This document shows positions 32,196 to 41,502 of a stretch of DNA of 64,000 nucleotides, in pieces. A program made the translations under genes and the position numbers. The notes beneath the pieces are model-generated. The model had not been told where the DNA came from. It did not search any database and saw only the letters and a program-made list of their open reading frames with translations. Position 1 is the first letter of the stretch. Every line of letters starts with the position of its first letter. The DNA is from Sandaracinobacteroides sp031425455. GTDB taxonomy: Bacteria; Pseudomonadota; Alphaproteobacteria; Sphingomonadales; Sphingomonadaceae. The stretch spans positions 1-64,000 of the forward strand of contig JANPJJ010000108.1 of assembly GCA_031425455.1 (NCBI GenBank). The letters are read 5' to 3'.

Positions 32196-33662
32196 CTACA
32201 GCCCCGCAAGCGTCTGCGCCACCGCCTTCTGCCACGCCGCTCGGCGCTGCCCCCGCTGGTCTGCGGATTGCGCAGGTTCGAACCGCCGGTCGGCATGGAC
32301 CATCGCGGCGCCCGCCTCGCCGAGGTCGGCAAACACTCCCGCCCCCACGCCCGCCAGCATCGCCGCGCCCAGCCCGGTCGTCTCGATGCTGCGGGGTCGC
32401 TCCACCACAAGGCCCGTCGCATCGGCGATGTCCTGGCACAGCCAGTCGTTCGCCGTCATCCCGCCGTCCACGCGCAAAGTCGTCGGCACCACCCCGTCGC
32501 CGCGGAACGCATCGATCAGGTCGGCGGTCTGCTGGCCCATGGCTTCCAACGTCGCCCGCACGATATGCGCCCGTGTCGTCCCGCCGGTAATCCCGGTCAG
32601 CGTGCCCCGCGCCAGCGGCTGCCAGTGCGGCGCCCCCATCCCGGCAAAGGCCGGCACGAACGTTACGCCGCCACAGTCGGGCACCGATTTCGCCAGCGCC
32701 TCGGTTTCGGCTGCGGCATCCACGATCCCCAGCCCGTCGCGCAGCCACTTCACCGCGTCGCCCCCTACGAAGATCGAGCCCTCCAGCGCATAGGCGCGCG
32801 GGCTCGACGACAGAAAGGTCGCCAGCAGCCGGTGCCGGCTGATCGGCGGCGCGTCGCCGGCGTTCGCCAGCAGGAAGATGCCGGTGCCATAGGTGCACTT
32901 CGCCAGTCCGGGCCGGTCGCAGCCCTGCCCGATGGTGGCGGCCTGCTGGTCCCCGGCCATGCCGCTCACGAACAGCGGCCGCCCGAACGCGCGCGTCTCC
33001 GCTAGCAGCCCCGCCGTCGGCGCGATCGCGGGCAGCGCGCCCGCCGGCACCCCGAACAGGTCCAGCATCGTCGGCGACCATTCGGCACGCCCCAGGTCCA
33101 TCAGCAACGTCCGCGACGCGTTGGTGGCATCGGTCAGATGCGCGGCCCCGTCCGTCAGCTTCCACAGCAGCCAGCTCTCCACCGTGCCAAGCGCCAGGTC
33201 CCCGCTGTCGGCCGCGGCCTTCACCTGCGGCCAGTTCGCAATCGCCCAGCCGATCTTTGTCGCCGAGAAATAGGGGTCCAGCAGCAGTCCGGTGATTGCC
33301 TGCACGGCGGCTTCATGCCCCTCCTGGCGAAGCGCCGCACACCGCCCTGCGGTGCGCCGGTCCTGCCACACGATCGCCGGCGCCAGCGCCTCTCCGGTCC
33401 GCCGGCTCCAGAATACCATCGTCTCGCGCTGGTTGGTCAACCCGATGGCCGCCACCCGGTCGCCCACCCGGCCCAACACCTCATCGCAGGCAGCCTTCGT
33501 CAGCCGCCAGATCTCGCCCGCGTCATGCTCCACCCACCCCGGCTGCGGGAAATGCTGCGTCAGGCCATGCTGCGCAACATCGACGATCTCCCCTTGCCTC
33601 GTAAACGCCAGCGCACGCGTGGAAGTGGTTCCGGAATCGATCGCCAGGATAAGGTCGCCCAT
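32196..33662 (-). CDS. glpK: Glycerol kinase GlpK
   Basis: The 488-residue FGGY-family kinase has the N-terminal phosphate loop AIDSGTTSTRAL, the glycerol-binding NQRETMVFW and IVWQDRRT, and the second nucleotide loop YGTGIFLL plus RVDGGMTANDW. It converts glycerol to glycerol-3-phosphate. The ATG three codons into the longest frame (33660-33662) matches the family start. No glpF or glpD gene is in view. It heads the operon with merR and plsC-type genes. Confidence 0.94.
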   Translation of the reverse strand: MGDLILAIDSGTTSTRALAFTRQGEIVDVAQHGLTQHFPQPGWVEHDAGEIWRLTKAACDEVLGRVGDRVAAIGLTNQRETMVFWSRRTGEALAPAIVWQDRRTAGRCAALRQEGHEAAVQAITGLLLDPYFSATKIGWAIANWPQVKAAADSGDLALGTVESWLLWKLTDGAAHLTDATNASRTLLMDLGRAEWSPTMLDLFGVPAGALPAIAPTAGLLAETRAFGRPLFVSGMAGDQQAATIGQGCDRPGLAKCTYGTGIFLLANAGDAPPISRHRLLATFLSSSPRAYALEGSIFVGGDAVKWLRDGLGIVDAAAETEALAKSVPDCGGVTFVPAFAGMGAPHWQPLARGTLTGITGGTTRAHIVRATLEAMGQQTADLIDAFRGDGVVPTTLRVDGGMTANDWLCQDIADATGLVVERPRSIETTGLGAAMLAGVGAGVFADLGEAGAAMVHADRRFEPAQSADQRGQRRAAWQKAVAQTLAGL

Positions 33663-33733
33663 GGCTGCCATTGCTGGCGGGTTGCGCCCGCAACCGCAAG
33701 GCCCGAAAGCAGGCCGAACAGGGGAGTGTTGAG

Positions 33734-34519
33734 ATGCGATTCACCGGCAAGACCGTCCTCGTCACCGGCGCCGCCTCGGGCATTGGCCGCGATGCCGCGA
33801 TGATGTTCGCCGCCGAAGGCGCGCATGTCTATGCACTGGATTGGTCCGACGCCGTCGGCGAAACCGCCATCGCCATCGACGCTGCCGGGGGCAGGGCGGT
33901 CGCCCTCACCGGCGACGCTGCCGACGAAGCCTTCATCGCCGGCGCGGTCGACCGGGCCGTTGCAGACACCGGCCGTCTCGACGCCGTCTTCGCCAACGCC
34001 GGCATTTCGGGCGGCATGGCGCTGCTGAAGGACGTGGGCGTCGACGAGTGGGAGAAGGTGCTGCGCGTCAACCTGATCGGCGTCTTCCTCGCCATCCGCG
34101 AGGCGGCGCGCGTTATGGTCCCCCAGGGTTCCGGCGCCATCGTTGCCACCGCCAGCGTCGCCGGCATTCGCTCGGGCGCGGGCGGCATGCCCTACTCCGC
34201 CTCCAAGGCCGGCGTCATCAACCTGGTGCAGACCAGCGCCAACCAGCTCGGCGGCACCGGAAACCGCGTCAACGCCATCTGCCCCGGCCTCACCGAAACC
34301 GGCATGACCGCCCCGATGTTCGAAGGCGCCCGGGCTCGTGGCCGCGAAGACAGGCTCGGCCAGCTCAACCCGCTCCGCCGCTACGCCCCCGCTTCCGAAC
34401 AGGCGTCGGTCGCCGTCTTCCTCGCCTCCGAAGATGCCAGCTACATCAACGGCCAGGCCATCGCCGTCGATGGCGGCCTCTCGTCCAGCCACCCAACTGT
34501 GCCAGGTAAGTTCGTCTAG
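33734..34519 (+). CDS. Short-chain dehydrogenase/reductase (SDR)
   Basis: The 261-residue classical SDR has the NAD(P) motif TGAASGIG (about 11-18), NAG (about 86-88), the catalytic serine in ATASVAG, the YxxxK site in YSASKAG and the C-terminal FLASEDASYINGQ. The aspartate after strand 2 (YALDWSD) favours NAD. Substrate unknown. It is divergent from glpK with 71 bp between and its 3' end overlaps the convergent esterase gene by 4 bp. Confidence 0.93.
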   Translation: MRFTGKTVLVTGAASGIGRDAAMMFAAEGAHVYALDWSDAVGETAIAIDAAGGRAVALTGDAADEAFIAGAVDRAVADTGRLDAVFANAGISGGMALLKDVGVDEWEKVLRVNLIGVFLAIREAARVMVPQGSGAIVATASVAGIRSGAGGMPYSASKAGVINLVQTSANQLGGTGNRVNAICPGLTETGMTAPMFEGARARGREDRLGQLNPLRRYAPASEQASVAVFLASEDASYINGQAIAVDGGLSSSHPTVPGKFV

Positions 34520-35352
34520 GGCGCTGCCGGCGCCAGCAGCTCGCGCAGCGCAAGCACCGCCGCCGGATGGTAGATCGTTGCGTGCGTCTCGCCCGGCAGC
34601 GGATGGTAGGTCAGGGTCACGCCCGGCGCGGCCGAAAGCGCCGCCACCAGCCGGTCCATCGCCGACTGCATTTCGCGGCCCTCGTCGGCGATGCTCAGCC
34701 ACAGCCGTGCGGGCGGTCGCCCGGACTTCAAAAGCCCGCCGGCCAGCAGCCCGGCCGCCTCGCGGCTCAGCGTCTGCCGGTTCCACCAAAGGCTGGGGCT
34801 CACCGCCACGAAGTCGGTGAAGGCACCCGGCGCGCGCAGCGCCGTCTCCACCACGAAATAACCCGCCAGCGACTCCCCCATCAGCACCGACCGGCCCGAC
34901 GTCGAATATTTCCCTTCGATCGCCGGCTTCAGCTCCTCCACCAGAAAGTGCCGGAACCGCGCCGACTGACCGTGCGTCGGGAAATCACGCTGCTCGCCGG
35001 AGTCCGCAGACGGGTCGGTCAGCTCGCGGCGCCGGTCCCGGCTCTCCAACCCCACCAGGATCGCCGGCTCCAGGCTCCCCCACATCGCGCCGAGCTGCAG
35101 GATGCCGGCGATGTGCACGAAATCCTGCTCCGGCCCGCCATCCAGCAGATAGACCACCGGATAGCGCCGCGCCGTCTGATAGCCCGGCGGCAGCGCGATG
35201 GTGATGCGTCGCGTCTCCCCCATTGCCGCAGACGCCAGCTCGAACGACGATCCCACCGTGACGGGAACGCCGGGGCCGGACAGTGTCGGCGGCGCCGCCA
35301 CCCCGCGCGCCGGGAGCAGGATCAGGGCGAGGACAAGAAGAATCTGGCGCAT
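34516..35352 (-). CDS. Secreted esterase-D-like alpha/beta hydrolase
   Basis: The 278-residue protein has a signal peptide (about 1-19, ending GVAA), an oxyanion-type segment VVYLLDGGPEQDF and the nucleophile elbow MGESLAGYF (S about 160), with a histidine in GETHATIYH. The variant GESLAG matches the putative-esterase (Fes/IroE-like) family. It probably works in the periplasm. Substrate unknown. Confidence 0.85.
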   Translation of the reverse strand: MRQILLVLALILLPARGVAAPPTLSGPGVPVTVGSSFELASAAMGETRRITIALPPGYQTARRYPVVYLLDGGPEQDFVHIAGILQLGAMWGSLEPAILVGLESRDRRRELTDPSADSGEQRDFPTHGQSARFRHFLVEELKPAIEGKYSTSGRSVLMGESLAGYFVVETALRAPGAFTDFVAVSPSLWWNRQTLSREAAGLLAGGLLKSGRPPARLWLSIADEGREMQSAMDRLVAALSAAPGVTLTYHPLPGETHATIYHPAAVLALRELLAPAAP

Positions 35353-35427
35353 GCCGCTGCGTAGCCCGGCCCTGTGCTGCGCGAAACCGACTTGTGCCCG
35401 GCCGATCCAGAAGCTACCCGTCGTGCA

Positions 35428-35612
35428 TCGGTGAAGGTGCCCGGGTAAGACCGGGTGAAAAGGGAAGTCGGTGCGGGGAAACCCAAATCCGACGCTGTCC
35501 CCGCAACTGTAACCGGCGTGGAGCTGCGCATGTTGCCACTGTCCGGAAGGACGGGAAGGCGCGCAGGGCCGATACGCCGGGAGCCAGGAGACCTGCCTGC
35601 ACCGGTCGTCCA
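35428..35612 (+). promoter_or_regulatory. Cobalamin riboswitch
   Basis: The conserved elements appear in order: AAGGTGCCC, GAAAAGGGAAGTCGGTG, the core CCCCGCAACTGTAACCGG, the B12 box GCCACTG (35535-35541), GGGAAGG and GAGCCAGGAGACCTGCC. The class matches AdoCbl-type elements. It precedes btuB by about 125 bp and should shut off uptake when cobalamin is plentiful. Confidence 0.95.
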
Positions 35613-35738
35613 GTCACGCCGGCGGGGACTCCGGGGCGACCGAGAAGAAGCTGTGCCCGCGCTTCATCGAGGTGCAGGCATGTCTTCCGATCGCACGGGC
35701 GACGAAAGTCGAACCGTTGCGAAGGAAGGCCCCAGGCC

Positions 35739-37658
35739 ATGCTGCCGACTCCCATGTTGCCCCGCTCCCTGTCCGTCTGCGCCGCGCTGGCTCTGCTCGC
35801 CCTCGCGCCGGCGCACGCCGCGGATGCCCTCCCGGATAACAGCATTCTCGTCTCCGCCCGCGCGCCCGTCACGGCGCTCACCATCGGCGCCTCCGTCACC
35901 GTGCTCGATCGCGCCGATCTCGAACGGCTGCAATCCCCGGTCCTCGTCGACATCCTCCGCCTCCAGCCCGGCATCACGTTCAGCCGCAACGGCGGGGCAG
36001 GTGGCTTTGCCGCGCTCCGCATCCGCGGCGCCGAGGCCGAACAGACGACCTTCGTGATCGACGGCGTGAAAATCTCCGATCCCGCCAGCCCCGGCGCCGG
36101 GTTCGATGTCGGCACGCTTGCGTCGGCGCAGATCGCTCGCGTCGAAATCCTGCGCGGGCCGCAGTCGCTCGCGTGGGGCAGCCAGGCGATCGGCGGCGTC
36201 GTCGCCATCGAAACGCTTGCCCCCACCGACGATCTCCAGGCCTCCGCCCGCGCCGAAGGCGGCTCGCGCGACAGCTGGCTCGCCGAAGCGCAAGGGTCGG
36301 GCACGCTCGGTCCGGTGGCGCTCTCGGTCGGCGGCAACTGGCGGCGCACGGACGGCATCAGTGCGTTCGCCGAAAGCCGCGGCGGCTCCGAGCGCGACGA
36401 TTTCGAAACCGTCGGCGCCAACGCCCGCGCCCGCGTCCGGCTCACCGACACGCTCTCGGCAGACCTGCGCGGCCGTTTGCAGTCCTCCGAATTCGGCGTG
36501 GACGGCTTCGCGCCCCCCAGCTTCGCGTTCGGCGACACGCCCGACCGAGGCAAGTCCCGAGAGGCCTCCGGCGCCGCCGGGCTGCGCTTCGACAATGGCG
36601 CCGTCACCGCCCGCGCGGGCTGGCAGATCGCCGATGTGCGCCGCCGCAGCTTCACGCCCGGCAACACCCCCGAAACCAGCTTCCAATCGACCGGCCGGTT
36701 CGAGCGGTTCGACGCCCAGGCCAGCTGGAAAACCGGTGACCTGCTGACGCTCGCCGGGGGCCTGGAGCGCGAAGTCTCCCGCTTGGACACCAGCTCCGCC
36801 TTCGCGCCGGAACCCGAGACTGCCCGCGCCACGCTGGTGGGCGGCTTCCTCCAGGCCGTCCTCACCCCCGTCTCCGGCGTCGACCTGCTGGGCGGCATCC
36901 GCCACGACGACCACAGCCGCTTCGGCGGGGCGACCACCTTCGCCGCCTCGGCCAGCGTCCGCCCCTGGGCCGCCCCGATCCGGCTGAAGGCGGGCTACGG
37001 CGAGGGCTTCAAGGCACCAACCCTGTTCCAGCTCTTCTCCGAATTCGGCAACCAGGCGCTCGCCCCCGAACGCGCCACAGGCTGGGACGCGGGCGCCGAG
37101 ATCGACCTTGGCACCGTTGTCGCCTCCGCCACCTGGTTCGAGCGCCGCACGCGGAACCAGATCGATTTCGTCTCCTGCTTCTCGGTTGCAAACCCGCTCT
37201 GCGACGACGGCCGCTTCGGCTTCTACGACAATATCGCCCGCACCCGCACCCGCGGCCTCGAACTCGTTGCCGGCTTGCGCCCCACGCCCGGCCTCAGGGT
37301 CGACGCCCACTACAGCTACACCGACGCCCGCAACCGCACCGAAGCCAGCCCCAACGCCGGCCGCTTCCTCGCCCGCCGCCCGCAGCACAGTCTCGCCACC
37401 ACGATCGACTGGACGGCAGACGCCGGCTGGAGCCTCGGCGCCACCCTCGCCCATGTCTCGGCCAGCTTCGACAACGCCTCGAACAGCCGCCGCTTGCCCG
37501 GCTACGTCACTGCAGATGTGCGCGCGGCGATCCCCGTCACGCGCAATCTCGAACTCTACGCCCGCATCACCAACCTCTTCGACGAGCCGTACGAGACCGC
37601 ATTCCAGTACGGCCAACCCGGCCGCCAGGCGTTCCTCGGTGTCCGCGCAAAGCTGTAG
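35739..37658 (+). CDS. btuB: BtuB-type TonB-dependent cobalamin receptor
   Basis: The 639-residue protein has a signal peptide (about 1-28, ending AHAA), a plug (about 40-150: ILVSARAP, LRLQPGITFSRNGG, LRGPQSLAWGSQAIGGVV) and a beta barrel that ends in a short C-terminal strand (FLGVRAKL). The riboswitch in front and the transporter genes behind make cobalamin or a cobinamide the likely ligand. Start ATG at 35739; a second ATG lies five codons on. Confidence 0.93.
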   Translation: MLPTPMLPRSLSVCAALALLALAPAHAADALPDNSILVSARAPVTALTIGASVTVLDRADLERLQSPVLVDILRLQPGITFSRNGGAGGFAALRIRGAEAEQTTFVIDGVKISDPASPGAGFDVGTLASAQIARVEILRGPQSLAWGSQAIGGVVAIETLAPTDDLQASARAEGGSRDSWLAEAQGSGTLGPVALSVGGNWRRTDGISAFAESRGGSERDDFETVGANARARVRLTDTLSADLRGRLQSSEFGVDGFAPPSFAFGDTPDRGKSREASGAAGLRFDNGAVTARAGWQIADVRRRSFTPGNTPETSFQSTGRFERFDAQASWKTGDLLTLAGGLEREVSRLDTSSAFAPEPETARATLVGGFLQAVLTPVSGVDLLGGIRHDDHSRFGGATTFAASASVRPWAAPIRLKAGYGEGFKAPTLFQLFSEFGNQALAPERATGWDAGAEIDLGTVVASATWFERRTRNQIDFVSCFSVANPLCDDGRFGFYDNIARTRTRGLELVAGLRPTPGLRVDAHYSYTDARNRTEASPNAGRFLARRPQHSLATTIDWTADAGWSLGATLAHVSASFDNASNSRRLPGYVTADVRAAIPVTRNLELYARITNLFDEPYETAFQYGQPGRQAFLGVRAKL

Positions 37659-38487
37659 AAAATCTTCCCCTGCACGCGGGGGAAGGGGACCGCGCGAAGC
37701 GTGGTGGAGGGGTGTCGCGCTCGCCGCCTTCCTCCACCTCGCCGCGCAAGCCCAAGCCAAAATCCCCATCAGGATCGTCAGCACCAACCCCTGCACCGAC
37801 GCTGTCCTCCTGAAGGTTGCGCACCCCAGCCAGATCGCCGCCCTCAGCCACTGGTCGCACGACCCCGCCGGCACCTCGGCCCCGCTCGATATTGCCCGCC
37901 GCTTTCCCGCGCACGGCGGCACTGCGGAGGAGATCGTCGCCCGCCGCCCCGATCTGGTCTTCCTCGACAGCTTCACCCCGCTCGCCACCCGTTCCGCCCT
38001 CCAGCGCCTCGGCGTCAACAGCGTAACGCTCGATGTGCCCGCCACGATCGAACAGTCGCTGGCCCAGGTCCGCGCCATCGCCGAGGCCGCGGGCCAGCCC
38101 GCGCGCGGCGCCGCGCTGGTCGCCGCCATCCGCGCCGAGCTGACAGCAGCCCATCGCGCCGGCCCGTCCCGGCCGGCGCTGATGCGCATGGCGTCCGGCC
38201 TTGTGCCCGGCCCCGGCAGCCTGTCCGAAGCGCTGATGGCGAACAGCGGCCTCCACAGCCTGGCGTCGGGCTACGGCTTCCATCATGCCGGCGTCCTGCC
38301 GCTCGAACCGCTCGCGCTCCATCCGCCGGCGCTCCTCATCACAGACCGTCCGGGCGCGCTGCACCCGATCGTCGGGAAGCTCCCCGTTCGCATCGCCAGC
38401 TTCGATCGGCGCCTGCTGAATTGCGGCGGCCCCAGCCTGATCCCGGCCGCGCGCCGCCTGGCCGAAATCCGGGACGCGCAGCCTTGA
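37639..38487 (+). CDS. btuF: BtuF-like periplasmic cobalamin-binding protein
   Basis: The mature part (from about residue 36) has the type III binding-protein fold opening IRIVSTNPCTDAVLL, with APLDIARRFPAHGGTAEEIVARRPDLVF, as in BtuF-like proteins. The only in-frame start is GTG at 37639, inside the last 20 bp of btuB. The resulting signal peptide has an odd basic n-region (about 1-24) encoded by a REP palindrome, then a normal hydrophobic core (GVALAAFLHLAAQAQA). The 3' end overlaps btuC by 4 bp. Symbol by homology and context. Confidence 0.8.
   Translation: MSAQSCRKSSPARGGRGPREAWWRGVALAAFLHLAAQAQAKIPIRIVSTNPCTDAVLLKVAHPSQIAALSHWSHDPAGTSAPLDIARRFPAHGGTAEEIVARRPDLVFLDSFTPLATRSALQRLGVNSVTLDVPATIEQSLAQVRAIAEAAGQPARGAALVAAIRAELTAAHRAGPSRPALMRMASGLVPGPGSLSEALMANSGLHSLASGYGFHHAGVLPLEPLALHPPALLITDRPGALHPIVGKLPVRIASFDRRLLNCGGPSLIPAARRLAEIRDAQP
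37664..37713. repeat. REP-like element within the btuF signal-peptide region
   Basis: CTTCCCC (37664-37670) pairs with GGGGAAG (37679-37685), followed by a GGGACCGCGCGAAGCGTGG segment and GGAGGGGTG, the layout of dispersed sphingomonad repeats usually found between genes. Confidence 0.65.
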
Positions 38488-39449
38488 CCCGCGCCCCCCT
38501 CCTCGCTTCCCTCACGACCCTGGTGGCGCTCGCCTTCCTGGTCAGCCTTATCGCCGGCAAGGTCTGGATCACCCCCTGGAACCTCGTCTCGGGCTCCGCG
38601 CAAGCGCTTATCATGGCCGAGCTTCGCCTGCCCCGCGCGCTGCTGGGTCTCGGCATCGGCGCCATGCTGGGTGCATCGGGCGCGGTGCTGCAGGGCTATC
38701 TCCGCAACCCGCTGGCAGACCCGGGGCTGCTCGGAGTGTCGGCGAGCGCCGCCTTCGGGTCGGTCCTTGCCCTGTTCCTCGGCCTCGCAGTCACCCCGCT
38801 GGTGGTCGCCGCCTTCGGCATGGCGGGCGCGCTCGCAGCGATGGCGTTGCTGGCGTTGCTGGCCGGGTCCACCGGCCCGACCGGCTTCATCCTCGCCGGG
38901 GTCATCCTCTCCAGTCTGGCGGCCTCGCTCACCGCGCTCCTAATCAGCCTCGCGCCCAACCCGTTCGCGCTGGAAGAAATCGTCACCTGGCTGATGGGCG
39001 CGCTCACCGATCGCAGCAGGGCCGACGCGGCCGTCGCACTCCCGTTCATCGCAATCGGCCTCGCGCTTCTTGCCGGCACCGGCCGCGCGCTCGATGCGCT
39101 GGCGTTGGGCGAGGCCACCGCCCGCTCGCTCGGGGTCGATCTCGGCCAAACCCGTGCCCTTGTGATCGCCGGCACCGGGCTCGGCGTCGGCGCCGCCGTC
39201 GCCGTTACCGGCGTGATCGGCTTCGTCGGCCTCATCGTCCCGCACCTGCTTCGCCCGCTTGCCGGCGAGCAACCCTCGGCGCTCCTCCTGCCCTCCGCGC
39301 TCGGCGGTGCCGTCCTGCTGCTGTTCGCCGACGCCGCCGTCCGCCTCGCCCCGGGCGCCACCGAGCTGAAGCTCGGCATTGCCATGTCGCTGGTCGGCGC
39401 GCCCTTCTTCCTGGCGCTGCTGTGGCGCCACCGGGCGCGGCTGGCATGA
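38484..39449 (+). CDS. btuC: BtuC-like ABC transporter permease
   Basis: The 321-residue FecCD/BtuC-family permease has about nine to ten membrane helices and the motifs ELRLPRALLGLGIGAMLGASGAVLQGYLRNPLADPGLLG (split by a short turn) and GVIGFVGLIVPHLLRP. The start is TTG at 38484, overlapping the btuF stop as TTGA; no in-frame ATG or GTG is near. It forms the inner-membrane channel for the BtuF-bound ligand. Confidence 0.9.
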   Translation: MTRAPLLASLTTLVALAFLVSLIAGKVWITPWNLVSGSAQALIMAELRLPRALLGLGIGAMLGASGAVLQGYLRNPLADPGLLGVSASAAFGSVLALFLGLAVTPLVVAAFGMAGALAAMALLALLAGSTGPTGFILAGVILSSLAASLTALLISLAPNPFALEEIVTWLMGALTDRSRADAAVALPFIAIGLALLAGTGRALDALALGEATARSLGVDLGQTRALVIAGTGLGVGAAVAVTGVIGFVGLIVPHLLRPLAGEQPSALLLPSALGGAVLLLFADAAVRLAPGATELKLGIAMSLVGAPFFLALLWRHRARLA

Positions 39450-40207
39450 TCCTCGAAGCTCGCCATCTTGCGCTCGCCCGCGGCCCCAGGACCGTGCTTC
39501 GGCATATATCGGCGCGCTTCGAACCCGGCACCGTCACGATCATCCTGGGCCCCAACGGCGCCGGGAAGTCCACCCTTCTCGAAGCGCTGGCCGGCCTCGT
39601 CGGCCCGGCCGCCGGCGCCGTCACCCTCGGCGATACCCCGCTTGCCGCGCTGGCTCCGCGCGTCCGCGCCCGCGCCATCGGCTACCTGCCCCAATCCGCC
39701 CCGCTGCACTGGAACATGGAAGTCGCGCATGTCGTCGGCCTCGGCCGCACACCGCACAGGGGCCGCTTCGCCGCCCCCGCGCCGGCAGACCGCGCCACCA
39801 TCGCTGCCGCCATCGCCGCCGCAGACCTCGAAACCCTCGCCAACCGGCCGGTCCATACCCTCTCCGGCGGCGAACGAGCCCGCGTCCACCTCGCCCGCCT
39901 GCTGGCGGGCCAGCCCGCAGTTCTCCTCGCCGACGAGCCGCTCGCCAATCTCGATCCCCGCCACCAGCTCGACATGCTCGCGCTGTTCCGAACCGCCGCC
40001 ACGGCGGGCGCGGCCGTCCTCCTCGTCCTCCACGATCTCCAGGCAGCCGCCCGGTCGGCAGACCAGCTCCTCCTCCTTGCAGACGGCGGGCTGCTCGCTG
40101 CCGGTCCGCCAGCCAAGGTCCTCACCCCCGCACTGCTGAAGCGCGCCTTCGCCATTGACGCCCAGGTCGAGGACACCCCCGCCGGCCTCGCCGTCAGCTG
40201 GCGCTGA
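39446..40207 (+). CDS. btuD: BtuD-like ABC transporter ATPase
   Basis: The 253-residue ATPase has Walker A GPNGAGKST (about 35-43), a Q loop in YLPQSAPL, the signature LSGGERARVHLARLL, Walker B VLLADEPLANLD and the H loop LVLHDLQ. Its ATG overlaps the permease stop by 4 bp. It powers the cobalamin importer. Confidence 0.94.
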   Translation: MILEARHLALARGPRTVLRHISARFEPGTVTIILGPNGAGKSTLLEALAGLVGPAAGAVTLGDTPLAALAPRVRARAIGYLPQSAPLHWNMEVAHVVGLGRTPHRGRFAAPAPADRATIAAAIAAADLETLANRPVHTLSGGERARVHLARLLAGQPAVLLADEPLANLDPRHQLDMLALFRTAATAGAAVLLVLHDLQAAARSADQLLLLADGGLLAAGPPAKVLTPALLKRAFAIDAQVEDTPAGLAVSWR

Positions 40208-40338
40208 CAACGCCGGCGCGTCAACCGCATATGTCGGATTCATCCAAGACGGCGACGCCGAGTGGCGCCACAAACCCGCTCGGGTTTACACGACAAGCTT
40301 GATGGGATGGACCTCGCGGTCCCGCCGATCAGGGTCGG

Positions 40339-40370
40339 GAAGGGGCCGGCGCAACCGCGACGGCCCCTTC
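40339..40370. terminator. Strong hairpin between convergent btuD and PEP-CTERM gene
   Basis: GAAGGGGCC (40339-40347) and GGCCCCTTC (40362-40370) form a 9-bp stem without a T run on either strand. A smaller hairpin, AAACCCG-CT-CGGGTTT, lies at 40272-40287. Either may stop or shield converging transcripts. Confidence 0.35.
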
Positions 40371-40413
40371 AAACGTCTGCCCAAACCCGATGTCAGGCCC
40401 GCAACACCGCGGG

Positions 40414-41373
40414 TCAGGCCAGGACCCGCCGCCGCCGCGCCATGCCGCCCACCAGCCCGAACCCGGCGATCATCATCGCCCAGCTCGCCGGCTCGGGCAC
40501 AGCCGGCAGCCCATAGCTCCCGTCCGGCCGCTGCTCCAGCAACCCGCCATCCTCCACGATCAGCGTGAAACCGGTGGGGACCACGATCGAGGTCAGCTCC
40601 ATCGTGTTCCAGAAATCGAGCTGGCCGTTGGTCTGCGCGAACAGAGCCGTCGAGATGAAGAATTCCTCGCCCGCCTCGACATCGAAGCTCAGGTCCAGCT
40701 GCCGGTCGATCGGCCCCGCGGCCTCGCACCCCAAGCCGTCGCCGAAGCACACCGATGCAAGGCCGATGCGGCTGTCCAGCAATGTCGAGACATGCTCGGG
40801 GTGCGTGTCGCGCAGCAGCAGCGAAAGCTCGCCCGTCGTGGCGACGGCGCGATAGTCCTGCCAGCCCGACCCCGAAACATACTGACGACCCAGCGACTGC
40901 CCGCGATAGGCGGCGATGAAGCCCTGCACGCTCTGGGGTGCACCCAACGCCGTCGCCGACGCTGCCGGCCCGGGCGTAAAACTGCCGTCCAGCCTGAAAC
41001 TGTAGGTGATCCGTGCCGTCGTTCCCGGCGCGCCTTCGACCACCTGGTTGATCGACATGCCGCTGTAGGCGATGGCGCCGACCTGGGCGCCCACTCCCGT
41101 GGCGGTGCTAAGGATCTCCGCTCGCGTCTGCCATGCAACCGACTGCGTCCGTACGTCGGTCCGCGCCAGCGGCGAGGAATAGGCCGATATGGCCGATACC
41201 GTCTCGCCCGAAGTGAAATCCCAGCTGATCGGATCGATCACCACCGCGCCCTCGTAGAACGACCCGGCATAGGCCCCGGCATAGGAGCCGGCCAGGGTGT
41301 CCACGACTTCCGCCTGAACGGAGAAAACCGGGGCAAGCACGGCCGCCCCCAAAATAAGGCCTCGAATCGGCAT
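40414..41373 (-). CDS. PEPxxWA-CTERM sorting-domain protein
   Basis: The 319-residue secreted protein has a signal peptide (about 1-21, ending VQA), a beta-rich body with no named domain and a C-terminal sorting signal: PEPASWAMMIAGFGLVGG then ARRRR. This is the PEPxxWA-CTERM variant processed by an exosortase and linked to the envelope or exopolysaccharide. The exosortase is not in the window. It is divergent from uvrA. Confidence 0.88.
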   Translation of the reverse strand: MPIRGLILGAAVLAPVFSVQAEVVDTLAGSYAGAYAGSFYEGAVVIDPISWDFTSGETVSAISAYSSPLARTDVRTQSVAWQTRAEILSTATGVGAQVGAIAYSGMSINQVVEGAPGTTARITYSFRLDGSFTPGPAASATALGAPQSVQGFIAAYRGQSLGRQYVSGSGWQDYRAVATTGELSLLLRDTHPEHVSTLLDSRIGLASVCFGDGLGCEAAGPIDRQLDLSFDVEAGEEFFISTALFAQTNGQLDFWNTMELTSIVVPTGFTLIVEDGGLLEQRPDGSYGLPAVPEPASWAMMIAGFGLVGGMARRRRVLA

Positions 41374-41481
41374 GCCCGCCCCCTATGTTGCAACAAGCCC
41401 GTCGCAGACTGGTCATCATCGTCCGGAACGTCAAGGAAACAGGCATTAACCATGCCGAAATCACCTCTTCGCATTTGTGTA

Positions 41482-41496
41482 GAACAGAGATAGAAC
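41482..41496 (+). promoter_or_regulatory. SOS (LexA) box of uvrA
   Basis: GAAC-AGAGATA-GAAC matches the alphaproteobacterial LexA site GAAC-N7-GAAC exactly and lies 45 bp upstream of the uvrA start. Confidence 0.85.
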
Positions 41497-41502
41497 AAAA
41501 CC

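Noticed and set aside
35664..38189. An 841-codon antisense frame across btuB and btuF.
   Set aside because: Shadow of a high-GC coding strand; glycine-, alanine- and arginine-rich without motifs, while btuB on the other strand has full family signatures.
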